From Cohnella sp. CFH 77786 (GTDB taxonomy: Bacteria; Bacillota; Bacilli; Paenibacillales; Paenibacillaceae), in the NCBI RefSeq assembly GCF_019400745.1, contig NZ_WJIB01000013.1, positions 1 through 64,000 on the forward strand: DNA of 64,000 bases, in the 5' to 3' direction. A program made the position numbers and the translations under genes. Under the pieces are notes generated by a model. The model saw only the letters and a program-made list of their open reading frames with translations, was not told where the DNA came from and searched no databases. Of this stretch, positions 26,735 to 35,547 are shown piece after piece (positions within the stretch are counted from its first letter, which is position 1; every line of letters starts with the position of its first letter).

Positions 26735-28347
26735 GTCTGATCGCTCCTTGGTTCCCGGTTTTGGCACTTCGGCAGGGCGACCGTGAAGACGGTTCCTCCC
26801 TCCTCGTTCCGAGTAAAGATGATGCTGCCCCCCAGTATAGACACCGCTCTCCGAACGAGGAACAAACCGAATCCGCGCTGCTCCTCCCCTTTGGTCGAAA
26901 ACCCTTGCTCGAAGATTCGATCCCGGTATTCGTCGGGAATGCCGGGCCCATTGTCTTCGCATTCGATAATCAAATCATTGCCCAAATCCATGAAAAACAC
27001 TTTCACCTGCTTGACCGCTTGAGTCTGAACCGCCTCTATGGCGTTATCGACCAAGTTGCCGATGATCGTCATGAGGAGGTCGCGGTCCACATCCGCGGGC
27101 ACGTCCCGGAAGCTGCTTTCCCGGTCGATTTCGAAGTCCACTTTGAGCTCTTGGGCCAAATTGTACTTGCCGATCAGCAAACCGCCGATCATCGGGTCGG
27201 GAATTTCCTTCATGATGAATTGGATCAGGTTCTGATGAATATCGGACTGCCGCGTGATCATGTCGATCGCTTCCTGGTAAGATTCCAGCTGGATCAGCCC
27301 GGAAATCGCGTACAGCTTGTTCGAAAACTCGTGCGTTTGCGCGCGCAGCGCTTCCGCGTATTCCTTGACGCGGGACAACTCTTTGCCGAGCCTGTAGATT
27401 TCGGACTTGCTTCGGAAGCTCGCGACCGCGCCGATCGCTTGCCGCTGCGGGTTATAGACGGGGATCCGGTTTGCGATAATTTCCTGGTCCCCGATCCACA
27501 TCTGCCGGTCGAATTCCGACTGGCCGCTTCGCATGACCTCGAGCAGCCGCGATTCCGGCAGCACGTCCAGAATATGCCGGCCTATCACCTCGATGCCGCC
27601 GGGAAGTTGAAGGATTTTGCCTGCTGCCTGGTTGATCATGGTGATGGCGCCTTGACGGTTGATCGCGATAATCCCTTCCCGGATCGATTCGAGAATGGCC
27701 TGCTTCTCGACGTACAAGGCGGCGATCTCGTCAGGCTCCAGACCGAGAATCGCCCGTTTCACCATGCGCGCGATGAGGATGGCCCCGCCCGTCCCGAGCA
27801 GCAGCGAGCAGGCGGTAATGAGAATAATCCGTTCGTTGTATTCGTCCTTAACGTCATCGATCTTTTCCATCAGGAAACCGACTGATACGACTCCGATCAC
27901 CTGACCGTTCTTACCGAAAATCGGGGCTTTGCCCCGCAACGCCGGGCCAAGCGAACCGACCGCCTTGGAGATAATCGCTTTGCCATCCAGCACGGGACCG
28001 TTATCTCCGCCCACCATTTCCTTGCCGATCCGGTCGGGAATCGGATGCGAATAGCGGATGCCCTCCCGGTTGCCGACCACGACATACTCGGCTCCCGTTT
28101 TGGCGCGGATTTCCTCCGCGATCGGTTGGATCACGCGCGACGGCTCCTTGTCGTCAAACGCGTCGCGCACGGCCGGAATCGAAGCCACGGTCTGCGCCAC
28201 CCGCAGCGCGCGCTCCCCGATCTGCTCCTCTATGGATGAAGTGAGCATGTGCGTGAACAACTGCCCCATCAGCAGGATCGTCACGAAAAGCAGCGTGCAG
28301 ATGAATAAAATCATTTTATAAGGCAGACGCAAACGCGGTATTTTCAT
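26731..28347 (-). CDS. Sensor histidine kinase, CitA/DcuS type
   Basis: 538 residues: membrane span about 11-30, an extracytoplasmic PAS-like sensor (about 35-170) with the CitA/DcuS pattern YVVVGNREGIRYSHP, second span about 174-193, a cytoplasmic PAS domain (about 215-320), then the phospho-acceptor His339 in QTHEFSNKLYAISGLIQL and an HATPase domain (NLVDNAIEA, DNGPGIP, GFGLFLVRR). CitA/DcuS kinases bind citrate or C4-dicarboxylates outside the cell. Its place after tctA points to the transported acid as signal. Confidence 0.92.
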   Translation of the reverse strand: MKIPRLRLPYKMILFICTLLFVTILLMGQLFTHMLTSSIEEQIGERALRVAQTVASIPAVRDAFDDKEPSRVIQPIAEEIRAKTGAEYVVVGNREGIRYSHPIPDRIGKEMVGGDNGPVLDGKAIISKAVGSLGPALRGKAPIFGKNGQVIGVVSVGFLMEKIDDVKDEYNERIILITACSLLLGTGGAILIARMVKRAILGLEPDEIAALYVEKQAILESIREGIIAINRQGAITMINQAAGKILQLPGGIEVIGRHILDVLPESRLLEVMRSGQSEFDRQMWIGDQEIIANRIPVYNPQRQAIGAVASFRSKSEIYRLGKELSRVKEYAEALRAQTHEFSNKLYAISGLIQLESYQEAIDMITRQSDIHQNLIQFIMKEIPDPMIGGLLIGKYNLAQELKVDFEIDRESSFRDVPADVDRDLLMTIIGNLVDNAIEAVQTQAVKQVKVFFMDLGNDLIIECEDNGPGIPDEYRDRIFEQGFSTKGEEQRGFGLFLVRRAVSILGGSIIFTRNEEGGTVFTVALPKCQNREPRSDQT

Positions 28348-28421
28348 GGACGACTCTCCAAGGCGGATTTTACACCTGTTGCCTTCCCATCGCTATAAGG
28401 TTGTTCGATATGGCCTCGGCA

Positions 28422-29948
28422 TTATCCTTCTTCGTTGACCAGCACCTTTTTGCCTCTTCTTTTCATCAGGATCGGAACGACGAGCCAGAGAACGGCGGCA
28501 ACCAGGAATACGGCGGAGATCGGTTTCTGCAGGAAAATGGCGTAATCACCGTTCGAAATCGTAAGCGCCCGGCGCATGTTGTTCTCGATCATCGGTCCGA
28601 GCACAAGCCCGAGCACGAGCGGGGCCAGCGGGAAATCGTTTCTCGCGAGAAAATAGCCGGCCACGCCGCATGCCATAAGGAGCATCAAATCGAACGTCGT
28701 GTATTGCACCGCGTAAACGCCGAATACGGAAATCGCGACAATTAACGGAATTAAATACTTCGGCGGCGTTTCAATGATTTTCGCGAAAATTTTGACGAGC
28801 GGCATGTTGAGGATGAGCAGCATCAGGTTGCCGAGGAACATGCTAGCGATCAAGCCCCAGGCGACTTGCGGATGTTCTTCGAACAACAGCGGACCCGGCT
28901 GCACGTTGTACATGATGAGCGCGCCCATCAGAATCGCCGTCGTTCCCGAACCGGGAATGCCGAGCGTCAGCATCGGGATCATCGCGCCGCCGGCCGCCGC
29001 GTTGTTCGCGGATTCGGGCGCCGCAACGCCTTCGATTGTGCCTTGGCCGAACTTCTCCGGATGTTTGCTGAACTTCTTCTCCATGATATAGGAGAAGAAT
29101 GAGGCCATCGTCGCACCAGCCCCCGGCAGGATTCCGATGAAGAATCCGAGCAGCGAACCGCGGGTGATCGGGCCGGCACTGTCCTTCAAGTCCTGCTTCG
29201 TGGGCATGATTCGCGTGATTTTGGCCAGTTGGCCGTCATTCGACTCCCTCTCCAAGATCGTCTTGATGACTTCGCCCAGCGCGAAGAGACCGACGGCGAT
29301 CGTCAGAAACTCAAGGCCGGAATAAAGCACCGGGATATCGTACGTAAACCTGGCCACGCCGGAAACGCTATCGATCCCGATCGTCGCCAGCAGAAGGCCG
29401 AACACCGTCATGATGAGCGCCTTGGTTATCGATTTGCCGGCCAACCCGCTGACGGCTGCGAGCCCAAGAATCATCAGCGAGAAATACTCCGCGGGACCGA
29501 ACTTGATGGCGATCTCCGACAGCGGTCCGGCCAGGAAAATCAAGCCGACGAGCGCGACCACGCCGGCTGCGAACGAACCGATGGCGGAAATCGCCAGCGC
29601 CGTACCGGCGCGCCCTTTGCGGGCCATTTGATAGCCGTCCAGCGTCGTGACCACGGAGGAGGATTCGCCCGGCGTGTTGAGCAGGATGGACGTCGTGGAG
29701 CCGCCGTACATCGCACCGTAGTACACACCTGCAAGAAGAATGATCGAGCTGATCGCCGCTTGCTCGGGCGATAACCCGCCCGTCATCGAGGCGGTGACTG
29801 GAATGAGAAGAGCGACGCCGCTCATGGGGCCGATGCCCGGAAGCACTCCGACGGCCGTTCCGATCAGAACCCCGATGAACGCAAACAAGAGATTATGCCA
29901 TTGGAGGGCGACGGCGAAGCCGTGGCCTAAATAGTCGAGTGTGCTCAT
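28422..29948 (-). CDS. tctA: Tripartite tricarboxylate transporter large permease TctA
   Basis: A 508-residue membrane protein with about 11-12 spans and the TctA signature GVLPGIGPMSGVALLIP and VYYGAMYGGSTTSILLNTPGE. A second copy of the GIxPGxGA-type loop appears in the middle (FIGILPGAGATMASF). It forms the channel through which the acid delivered by TctC enters. Located ten bases after tctB, so in one transcript with it. Specificity within the family (citrate, tartrate, terephthalate and others) cannot be read from the permease alone. Confidence 0.95.
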   Translation of the reverse strand: MSTLDYLGHGFAVALQWHNLLFAFIGVLIGTAVGVLPGIGPMSGVALLIPVTASMTGGLSPEQAAISSIILLAGVYYGAMYGGSTTSILLNTPGESSSVVTTLDGYQMARKGRAGTALAISAIGSFAAGVVALVGLIFLAGPLSEIAIKFGPAEYFSLMILGLAAVSGLAGKSITKALIMTVFGLLLATIGIDSVSGVARFTYDIPVLYSGLEFLTIAVGLFALGEVIKTILERESNDGQLAKITRIMPTKQDLKDSAGPITRGSLLGFFIGILPGAGATMASFFSYIMEKKFSKHPEKFGQGTIEGVAAPESANNAAAGGAMIPMLTLGIPGSGTTAILMGALIMYNVQPGPLLFEEHPQVAWGLIASMFLGNLMLLILNMPLVKIFAKIIETPPKYLIPLIVAISVFGVYAVQYTTFDLMLLMACGVAGYFLARNDFPLAPLVLGLVLGPMIENNMRRALTISNGDYAIFLQKPISAVFLVAAVLWLVVPILMKRRGKKVLVNEEG

Positions 29949-29958
29949 GGGGACCTCC

Positions 29959-30426
29959 TCAGGATAGACCCAGCCAGGATGGGAAACCCGGCAGGGTTCC
30001 CTTTAGAATCTCGACAAACAGATAGTACAACCCGTAGGAGAAAATGGCGGCGATCAACGCAGACACCCATATTTTCCCCCGATTCATGGTCTGGAACCCG
30101 ATCAGAAGGAAAACGAATGTCGAGATCACGTAACCGATGTCCTCCATGAAATAGGCGTACAGCACAGCGGAGCCGAAGATGATGAAGAACCTTTTGTAGT
30201 CGAGTTTTTCTTTTTCTTTGCCGGGTTTGCTTTTGGCATACCGGAATGTTTCGTAAAACAGCCGAATGCTCAGAAGGACGAGAATGATGCCGAGATAAAA
30301 CGGGAAAATGTCGGAGCCTACATTGCTTCCATAGGCGCTGGTCGTGATCTTCCGGCTCTCGATGACAAAAAGCGTGCCGATCGCAAGGAAAGCGACGGCC
30401 CCGTAACGGTCAAACGTTCTGTTCAA
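29959..30426 (-). CDS. tctB: Tripartite tricarboxylate transporter small permease TctB
   Basis: 155 residues with four hydrophobic segments and the family-typical N-terminus (AVAFLAIGTLFVIESRKI...SDIFPFYLGIILVLLSIRL). TctB is the small membrane partner of TctA. It follows tctC after 65 bases that contain a strong stem-loop, and precedes tctA by ten bases. Confidence 0.9.
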   Translation of the reverse strand: MNRTFDRYGAVAFLAIGTLFVIESRKITTSAYGSNVGSDIFPFYLGIILVLLSIRLFYETFRYAKSKPGKEKEKLDYKRFFIIFGSAVLYAYFMEDIGYVISTFVFLLIGFQTMNRGKIWVSALIAAIFSYGLYYLFVEILKGTLPGFPSWLGLS

Positions 30427-30450
30427 ACCAAGCCACTCCCTTTTTCGGAA

Positions 30451-30482
30451 GCACGGGAGAAGAGCGGACTCTTCTCCCGTGC
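30451..30482 (-). terminator. Stem-loop between tctC and tctB
   Basis: Perfect 14-bp arms GCACGGGAGAAGAG and CTCTTCTCCCGTGC with a four-base loop, and no U-tract after it on the transcribed strand. Such structures after binding-protein genes usually stabilise the upstream message and lower readthrough, giving more binding protein than permease. That role is inferred here. Confidence 0.7.
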
Positions 30483-30491
30483 ACCCTTTAT

Positions 30492-31568
30492 TTATTTCGC
30501 CATGCCGAGGGCTGTCAGCGTATCCTTGACCAACTTCTCTTGGTCGCCGAGGTATGCCGTGAAATCGGCCGCGTTCTTATAGCTGCCGGCCCAAGCGTTC
30601 GCAGCCAGCTCTTGCTTCCAAACGTCGTTCTCGGAGAGCGCTTTGAGCTTCTCTTCCCAGTACGCCTTCGCTTCCGCGCTCATGTCCTTCGGACCGAAGA
30701 TGCCGCGCCAGATCAGGAATTCGGCGTCGACTCCCTGCTCTTTCATCGTCGGAACATCCTTGAAGTCGCCGCCCAAACGCTCCGGAGCGGAAACGGCCAG
30801 CACGCGGATTTTGCCTGCTTTGAGATACTCGCCCAGCGAGGAGATGTCCGTGCCGATCGCTTGGGCGTTCCCGCCGAGCAGCGCGGTGAGCGCTTCTCCA
30901 CCGCCGTCATAGGACAAGTATTTCACTTTCTTCGGATCGATGCCGTACTTGTAAGCCGGAAGAATGGCGATGATGTGGTCCATGGATCCCGGCGCGGAAC
31001 CGCCCGCGATCGTAATCTTCGACGGATCGGCTTTCAGATCGTCAAGCAACGATTTCAGGTCCTTGTACTTGGAATCGGCCGCAACGGCGATGGCGCCGAA
31101 GTCTTCCGTGAGTCCCGCCAGCGGAGTCACGTCTTTATAGCCGAACGGGCTGTTGCCTTCCTTCTTCAGGTTGTTGACGAGGATCGGAGGAGAGCTGACG
31201 AACAGCTTGTAGTCGTTGCCCGCGTCTTCATTGACGTATGAAGCGAGGAATACGACGCCGCCTCCGCCCGGTTTGTTCTCCACGGTGATCGGCTGGTCGA
31301 CCAGCTTGGTCTCTCCCAGCACCTTGGCAATGGAACGTGCCGTCTTATCCCAGCCGCCGCCGGCACCGGACGGCGCGACGATCGTGAAAGGCTTCTCCGG
31401 CTTGTAGGCGGCCGCGTCAGCCGCGGACGCCGATGGGCTGGATGCGGAACCGGATGCCGCCGGACTGCTCTCTTCGCTTTTCTTCCCGCCGCTGCCGCAC
31501 GCCGAAAGTGCCAACGCAAGTGCTCCCACAAGTGCAAATTTACCGCTTTTCACAATGAATCCGTTCAT
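30492..31568 (-). CDS. tctC: Tripartite tricarboxylate transporter binding lipoprotein TctC
   Basis: 358 residues. Signal peptide with lipobox ALSA-Cys24, an Ser/Ala-rich linker, then the Bug/TctC receptor fold: KPFTIVAPSGAGGGWDKTARSIAKVL, GGGGVVFLASYV, GGSAPGSMDHI and GTDISSLGEYLKAGKIRVLAV. It captures the organic acid outside the membrane. The ATG at 31568 is chosen because AAGGAG stands 11 bases before it; the GTG at 31580 overlaps the ribosome site. First gene of the operon tctC-tctB-tctA-kinase-regulator-malic enzyme. Confidence 0.94.
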   Translation of the reverse strand: MNGFIVKSGKFALVGALALALSACGSGGKKSEESSPAASGSASSPSASAADAAAYKPEKPFTIVAPSGAGGGWDKTARSIAKVLGETKLVDQPITVENKPGGGGVVFLASYVNEDAGNDYKLFVSSPPILVNNLKKEGNSPFGYKDVTPLAGLTEDFGAIAVAADSKYKDLKSLLDDLKADPSKITIAGGSAPGSMDHIIAILPAYKYGIDPKKVKYLSYDGGGEALTALLGGNAQAIGTDISSLGEYLKAGKIRVLAVSAPERLGGDFKDVPTMKEQGVDAEFLIWRGIFGPKDMSAEAKAYWEEKLKALSENDVWKQELAANAWAGSYKNAADFTAYLGDQEKLVKDTLTALGMAK

Positions 31569-31616
31569 CGATCGAAACACTCCTTGGATGAGTATTGTCC
31601 CACATGTTCGCCATTT

Positions 31617-31642
31617 GAAAGCGCTGTATTTGTAGCGCTTTC
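31617..31642. promoter_or_regulatory. Palindromic operator candidate upstream of tctC
   Basis: GAAAGCGCT and AGCGCTTTC form perfect 9-bp arms around an 8-base centre, about 50 bases before the tctC start. Each arm with its flank reads TGAAAGCGCT, the left half of a typical CcpA cre box. The spacing is wider than a single cre, so it may be another LacI-family operator or two half-sites. No U-tract follows, which argues against a terminator. Confidence 0.45.
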
Positions 31643-31725
31643 AGAATATCAGGTATGGTCCGGATCGATAAAGCTTAGCGCCATTACTCCCATTTTCGTT
31701 ATTTTCGTTATTTTGATCATTCTGT

Positions 31726-32433
31726 TCACGGTGTTTGCGCTTCCGTTCGTTCCACCACTTGAGCATCGGCCGCTTGCCGGCCTTTCCGGACGTTCTTGAA
31801 CCAGCCGAATCCGATCACCAGCAGCGTTCCGCAGACCGGGACGGCCCAATGCAACCCATGAGCGGCAGGGTCGGCGTATCGCATGATCCTTTCTTCCTTG
31901 ACGAGCATTTCGCCGGCCGTGTAACCGAGGACCCCTGCCCCGGCATAAATCAGCAGCGGGAACCGGGTCAGCAGTTTCATGACGAGGGAACTCCCCCAAA
32001 CGATAAGCGGAATGCTGAGCGCGATGCCGATCGCGATCATCCAGTAATTGCCCGCCGCGACCGCGGCGATCGCCAGGACGTTATCCAAACTCATGACGAA
32101 ATCGGCGAGCAGGATAACGCTGACCGCTCCGGCCAGGGACGTCGCTTCTTTCACGTTGCCGTGTCCCCCGTCGTCCGTCACCAGTTTGATCGCAATATAG
32201 AGCAGCAATACCGATCCGACAGCCTGGATATAAGGAATGTGAAGCAAATAAACGGCCGCGAACGTGAGCAGAATCCTGAGAACGACGGCGGCGCAGCTCC
32301 CCCACCACACCGCTTGCTTGCGCTGGCGTTCCGGCAGGCTCTTGCTCGCCATGGCGATCACGACCGCGTTGTCGCCGCTTAAGATGATGTTGATCAACAA
32401 GATTTCCAGTAGAATAAACAGTTGTTCCGTCAA
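31726..32433 (-). CDS. TerC/YjbE family membrane protein
   Basis: About 235 residues with seven probable spans and the TerC hallmark ILLINIILSGDNAVVIAMA near the start, repeated as ILLADFVMSLDNVLAIAAVA in the middle. TerC-family proteins have been linked to metal (manganese) export and tellurium resistance. The TTG at 32433 is favoured because AAGGGAG precedes it by eight bases; the in-frame ATG 42 bases upstream has no ribosome site. No yybP-ykoY manganese riboswitch was recognised in the short upstream region. Confidence 0.85.
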   Translation of the reverse strand: MTEQLFILLEILLINIILSGDNAVVIAMASKSLPERQRKQAVWWGSCAAVVLRILLTFAAVYLLHIPYIQAVGSVLLLYIAIKLVTDDGGHGNVKEATSLAGAVSVILLADFVMSLDNVLAIAAVAAGNYWMIAIGIALSIPLIVWGSSLVMKLLTRFPLLIYAGAGVLGYTAGEMLVKEERIMRYADPAAHGLHWAVPVCGTLLVIGFGWFKNVRKGRQAADAQVVERTEAQTP

Positions 32434-32566
32434 AGTGTGCAGCTCCCTTGCGCAGAGGTATGAAACCGTTCTCATCCTATCACAAGTTCCGCGATCCGGC
32501 TGAATAACGAAATATACGATAATTAAAGCATTATGCGCATTTTGTTCATTTTTTCAGGTTCGCGGG

Positions 32567-32599
32567 TAAAAGAATAAACAGACCGGATTTCCGGTCTGT
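32567..32599 (-). terminator. Rho-independent terminator after the GH18-like gene
   Basis: On the minus strand ACAGACCGGA-AA-TCCGGTCTGT is followed by TTATTCTTTTACC. The position, just past the stop of the glycosidase gene and before the TerC gene promoter, fits. Confidence 0.75.
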
Positions 32600-32633
32600 C
32601 GATGCAACGGATGGCTCCGCCCGCTTCGCGGTT

Positions 32634-33917
32634 TTATTTCGGAAGCTTGACGGCGGCCCGATGGATGGCATCCGTCATTTCCTTCCCATAGTACGAATAA
32701 AGTCCGATCCTCCAGAAAGCCGTTCCCTTGAGCGCGTACCGCTTGGCGAGTCCGAGCTTGCCGTCGATGGATTGCGGAGTTTCGCTCCACAGGTCGATGC
32801 CGAGCAGCAGCTTCTCCTTCGGGACGCCGGCTTTGAGAAGCGTGACGATCGCGGCGTTGACCCACGCATTCGGCTGCGGGACATGGTCCGGCGTTCCGGC
32901 GGGATGATACTCGTACGCCATCACGACAAGATCGTCCGCGATGCCGGCCAGCGTAGCGTAATCGTACGCTTTGTATGCCGAGTTCGGAGGAGGTACCGCC
33001 AAGGAAAGTTTGATTCCGCCCGAGTTTAAACGATCGGCAAGCAAGCGCACGTATTCGTTAAGCAGCTTCTTCTGCCGGTCGCGTGTCTCCGCCTTGAGTC
33101 CAAGCCCTTCGTAATCCAGCATCACCCCGGAGAACCCTTTCTCTTGAACCAACGCCACGATTTTATCGATCGACCTGTCGCGAAGCGAGGGATCGCTCAG
33201 CATTTTGGTGAGTTCGTCCTTCCCGTCCACGGCAAAAACCATCAGGTACGGTTCGATTCCCTGCGCGGAAGCGCCGCTCACGATCGATTCCGGCGTGGTC
33301 TCGCCGGCGGCCGGAGGCCAGTAGAAATCTTTGCCGCTCGTCGTCAGCTCTCCGTTCCCGTCCAACCGTGCCCAACCGAATGCAACCGAATTCATGTCCG
33401 CAATCCGATCGCGCTCCGGGAAAGAGCTAATCGCATAGAAGCCGCGTACATGCATCGCGCGGGCCGGAGAAACGATCGACACGGTACGCGACGCGGGTTC
33501 CCACCCTACCTTCGCGCCGAACTGCGTGCTAAAAAAGTTCAATGGAATGAGCGTAAATCCATTGATTGTATAGGGAGCGGCGGCCAGCTGGACGGATTGA
33601 CCGTTCACGGTCGCTCGCGTCTTGCCGACGTTCAGAATGACGGTCTTCGATTGTCCGCCGACTTGAGCTTGCGCGGTGATTCTCTTGTCCGCGGCGTTCC
33701 ACTTGATTGCGATCCCGAGCGCCTCGGCGATCGGACGGAACGGTACGAAGGTCAGATTGCTTCGGATTTGCGCTTGCGTGCCGTCGAACGTCATGGCTAC
33801 GTCGTCCAGCAGCACGGTCACCGGTTTATCCGCCGCGACAGCGTCACCCTTGTTTACGGCCGTGAACGCCCCGCAAGCGATCAACGCGGCGGCGAACGTT
33901 TTTCCCCATTTGTTCAT
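32634..33917 (-). CDS. Secreted GH18-like glycosidase with copper amine oxidase-like domain
   Basis: 427 residues: signal peptide (about 1-29), a copper amine oxidase N-terminal-like domain typical of Paenibacillus surface proteins (about 33-150, with FVPFRPIAEALG and LIPLNFFSTQFG), and a GH18 fold from about 155. The catalytic strand GFSGVMLDYEGL carries Asp268 and Glu270, matching the end of the DxxDxDxE motif (the first Asp positions are Ser/Val-like). Related spore-cortex enzymes (YaaH/YdhD type) hydrolyse N-acetylglucosamine linkages in peptidoglycan. Target is inferred. Confidence 0.85.
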   Translation of the reverse strand: MNKWGKTFAAALIACGAFTAVNKGDAVAADKPVTVLLDDVAMTFDGTQAQIRSNLTFVPFRPIAEALGIAIKWNAADKRITAQAQVGGQSKTVILNVGKTRATVNGQSVQLAAAPYTINGFTLIPLNFFSTQFGAKVGWEPASRTVSIVSPARAMHVRGFYAISSFPERDRIADMNSVAFGWARLDGNGELTTSGKDFYWPPAAGETTPESIVSGASAQGIEPYLMVFAVDGKDELTKMLSDPSLRDRSIDKIVALVQEKGFSGVMLDYEGLGLKAETRDRQKKLLNEYVRLLADRLNSGGIKLSLAVPPPNSAYKAYDYATLAGIADDLVVMAYEYHPAGTPDHVPQPNAWVNAAIVTLLKAGVPKEKLLLGIDLWSETPQSIDGKLGLAKRYALKGTAFWRIGLYSYYGKEMTDAIHRAAVKLPK

Positions 33918-34089
33918 TCTCGGATTCTCCCATAAACATGTTCCTTATTTTAGTAGGAATTTAGTATATTAACCTTTGCTAGGGAAATCAAGCCGCTTCG
34001 AACGCTGAAAAACCGAGCTGCAAGACTCGGCCTTCATCCATGTTTACATAATTATCTTTATGTTGATTTAATCTTATTTTTCATCATGA

Positions 34090-34116
34090 AGTCACAAATC
34101 GGCTGCCGCAACTGTC
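34090..34116 (+). promoter_or_regulatory. Candidate ECF41 promoter of the AhpD-like gene
   Basis: AGTCACA, 16 bases, TGTC. The known ECF41 consensus is TGTCACA-16-CGTC. The same arrangement stands before the sigma gene (35506-35532). It ends 43 bases before the AhpD-like start. Confidence 0.6.
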
Positions 34117-34159
34117 TTATCCATGAAACCCATAACGAACATGGACAGGAGCGATTGGA

Positions 34160-34606
34160 ATGGAACTCAGAATGAATTACCATCAAGCCAATTACGATGC
34201 TCTCAAAACGATGCTGGGACTCGAGCAGTTCATCAAGAATACGGGACTTGACCCCGTCTTGTACCATCTCATCAAACTCCGCGCTTCGCAAATCAACAGC
34301 TGTTCATATTGCATCGACATGCATGCTAAAGAATTGCTGAAAATGGGCGAAAGCTTGGAACGGCTGATGATGATTCCCGTATGGCGGGAAGTGCCGGTAT
34401 TCTCGGCGAAGGAACGGGCCGTTCTCGAGCTGACCGAATACGCCACCAAACTGTCGGAAGCGGGTATCCCGTCCGACGTTTACGATCGCGTCAGGGAGCA
34501 TTTCGACGATAAAGGCTACGTCGACCTGCTCATGGCAATCAATATCATTAACGCATGGAACCGGATCGGAGTCGGAACGGGGATGTATCCGGGCTGTTTC
34601 GAATAA
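34160..34606 (+). CDS. AhpD-like carboxymuconolactone decarboxylase family protein
   Basis: 148 residues with the AhpD-type redox pair in INSCSYCIDMHAKEL and the family start MNYHQANYDALKTMLGLEQF. These proteins are thiol peroxidase-like or decarboxylase-like. CMD proteins are the usual target genes of ECF41 sigma factors. It faces such a sigma factor gene and overlaps its 3' end by 59 bases, a rare convergent overlap. ATG after CAGGAG. Confidence 0.9.
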   Translation: MELRMNYHQANYDALKTMLGLEQFIKNTGLDPVLYHLIKLRASQINSCSYCIDMHAKELLKMGESLERLMMIPVWREVPVFSAKERAVLELTEYATKLSEAGIPSDVYDRVREHFDDKGYVDLLMAINIINAWNRIGVGTGMYPGCFE

Positions 34607-35471
34607 ACCGAATCAGCTTGTCCGGATTCAGGATCAGATACAAGCTGCGGATGCGGGAGCCGTCCGGCTCCCACTCCGGGCAGAGCACCATCGTGACACG
34701 ACCGTCAACCATCTTCACCAAGCCCGGCTCCCCGTGAATGCGGACTGGCTTGAACCCTGAGCGGAACGCGCCTTTGGCGGCCAAACCTTCGAAGAACGCG
34801 CCGACCCGCCTGATCCCGACAATCGGACGATGTGCGGCCCTGACCTTGCCTCCACCATCCGATACCAGCGTCACCTCGTCAAGCAGCAAGGCAATCAGCG
34901 GCTTGAAATCGCCGGTATCGGAAGCCCTTAAGAACGCATCCACGAACTGCTCCTTCGCGGCTCTCCGGACGTCTTCCTGTTGGGGAACGCTTGCGGCAAG
35001 CCCCATTTTGCCTTTCGCCCGGCTGAACGTTTTCCGGCAGCTCAGCTCCGTCCGATCCAACATCCCCGCGATGTCCCGATATTCGAATCCCAGCGTTTCC
35101 TTGAGCAGGTACACCGCTCTTTCGAGCGGGGAAAGCTGCTGAAGCAGCACAAGATACGCGTACCCGATGTCCTCGCGGCGTTCCGCGGGATCGGCAAGCG
35201 CGAATGGTCCGTTGTCCGCAAGCGGCTCCGGCAGCCAAGGTCCCGCATACTGCTCGCGTTTGCGCCTGGACGAATTGAGCACGTTGATGCATCGGTTGGC
35301 CGTCATTTTCGCCAGATACGCTCTCGCATTTTCGATCCGGCCGGGATCCAGCGCCATGTATTGGGCGAAGACGTCATGCACGATGTCTTCGGCATCGGCC
35401 GCGCCGCCCAGCATCCGGTAGGCAAGACCGAACAGCATCGGTTTCTGTTGCGTATAAAGTTCATCCAACAC
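34548..35471 (-). CDS. ECF41-type RNA polymerase sigma factor
   Basis: About 307 residues: sigma region 2 (LFGLAYRMLGGAADAEDIVHDVFAQYM), region 4 (LSPLERAVYLLKETLGFEYRDIAGML) and a long C-terminal SnoaL-like domain. This carries DGGGK and NPDKL, versions of the DGGGR and NPDKV motifs that mark ECF41. In this group the C-terminal domain replaces an anti-sigma factor and modulates activity. The GTG at 35471 is preferred because AAAGGGGGA lies eight bases before it. Probably activates its own gene and the AhpD-like gene. Confidence 0.9.
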   Translation of the reverse strand: MLDELYTQQKPMLFGLAYRMLGGAADAEDIVHDVFAQYMALDPGRIENARAYLAKMTANRCINVLNSSRRKREQYAGPWLPEPLADNGPFALADPAERREDIGYAYLVLLQQLSPLERAVYLLKETLGFEYRDIAGMLDRTELSCRKTFSRAKGKMGLAASVPQQEDVRRAAKEQFVDAFLRASDTGDFKPLIALLLDEVTLVSDGGGKVRAAHRPIVGIRRVGAFFEGLAAKGAFRSGFKPVRIHGEPGLVKMVDGRVTMVLCPEWEPDGSRIRSLYLILNPDKLIRFIRNSPDTSPFRLRSGSMR

Positions 35472-35505
35472 GGATGGAGTCCCCCTTTCGCTCCGTCGGT
35501 AAGTT

Positions 35506-35532
35506 GACAATCGGACGCCCCGAATTGTGACC
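35506..35532 (-). promoter_or_regulatory. Candidate autoregulated ECF41 promoter
   Basis: On the minus strand GGTCACA, 16 bases, TGTC, ending 35 bases before the sigma gene start. It has the same elements and identical spacing as the candidate before the AhpD-like gene, which supports both. Confidence 0.6.
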
Positions 35533-35547
35533 TCCCGCTTCTTCCCC

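Noticed and set aside
31617..31642. Terminator after the TerC-like gene
   Set aside because: The palindrome has no U-tract on the transcribed strand and lies close before tctC, so an operator is the better reading.
32434..32560. yybP-ykoY manganese riboswitch before the TerC-like gene
   Set aside because: Expected for this family, but the short AT-rich leader shows no matching paired helices or conserved bases that I could find.
34006..34040. Terminator-like hairpin CCGAG...CTCGG with a T-run on the minus strand
   Set aside because: No minus-strand gene ends nearby and the stem is only five pairs.
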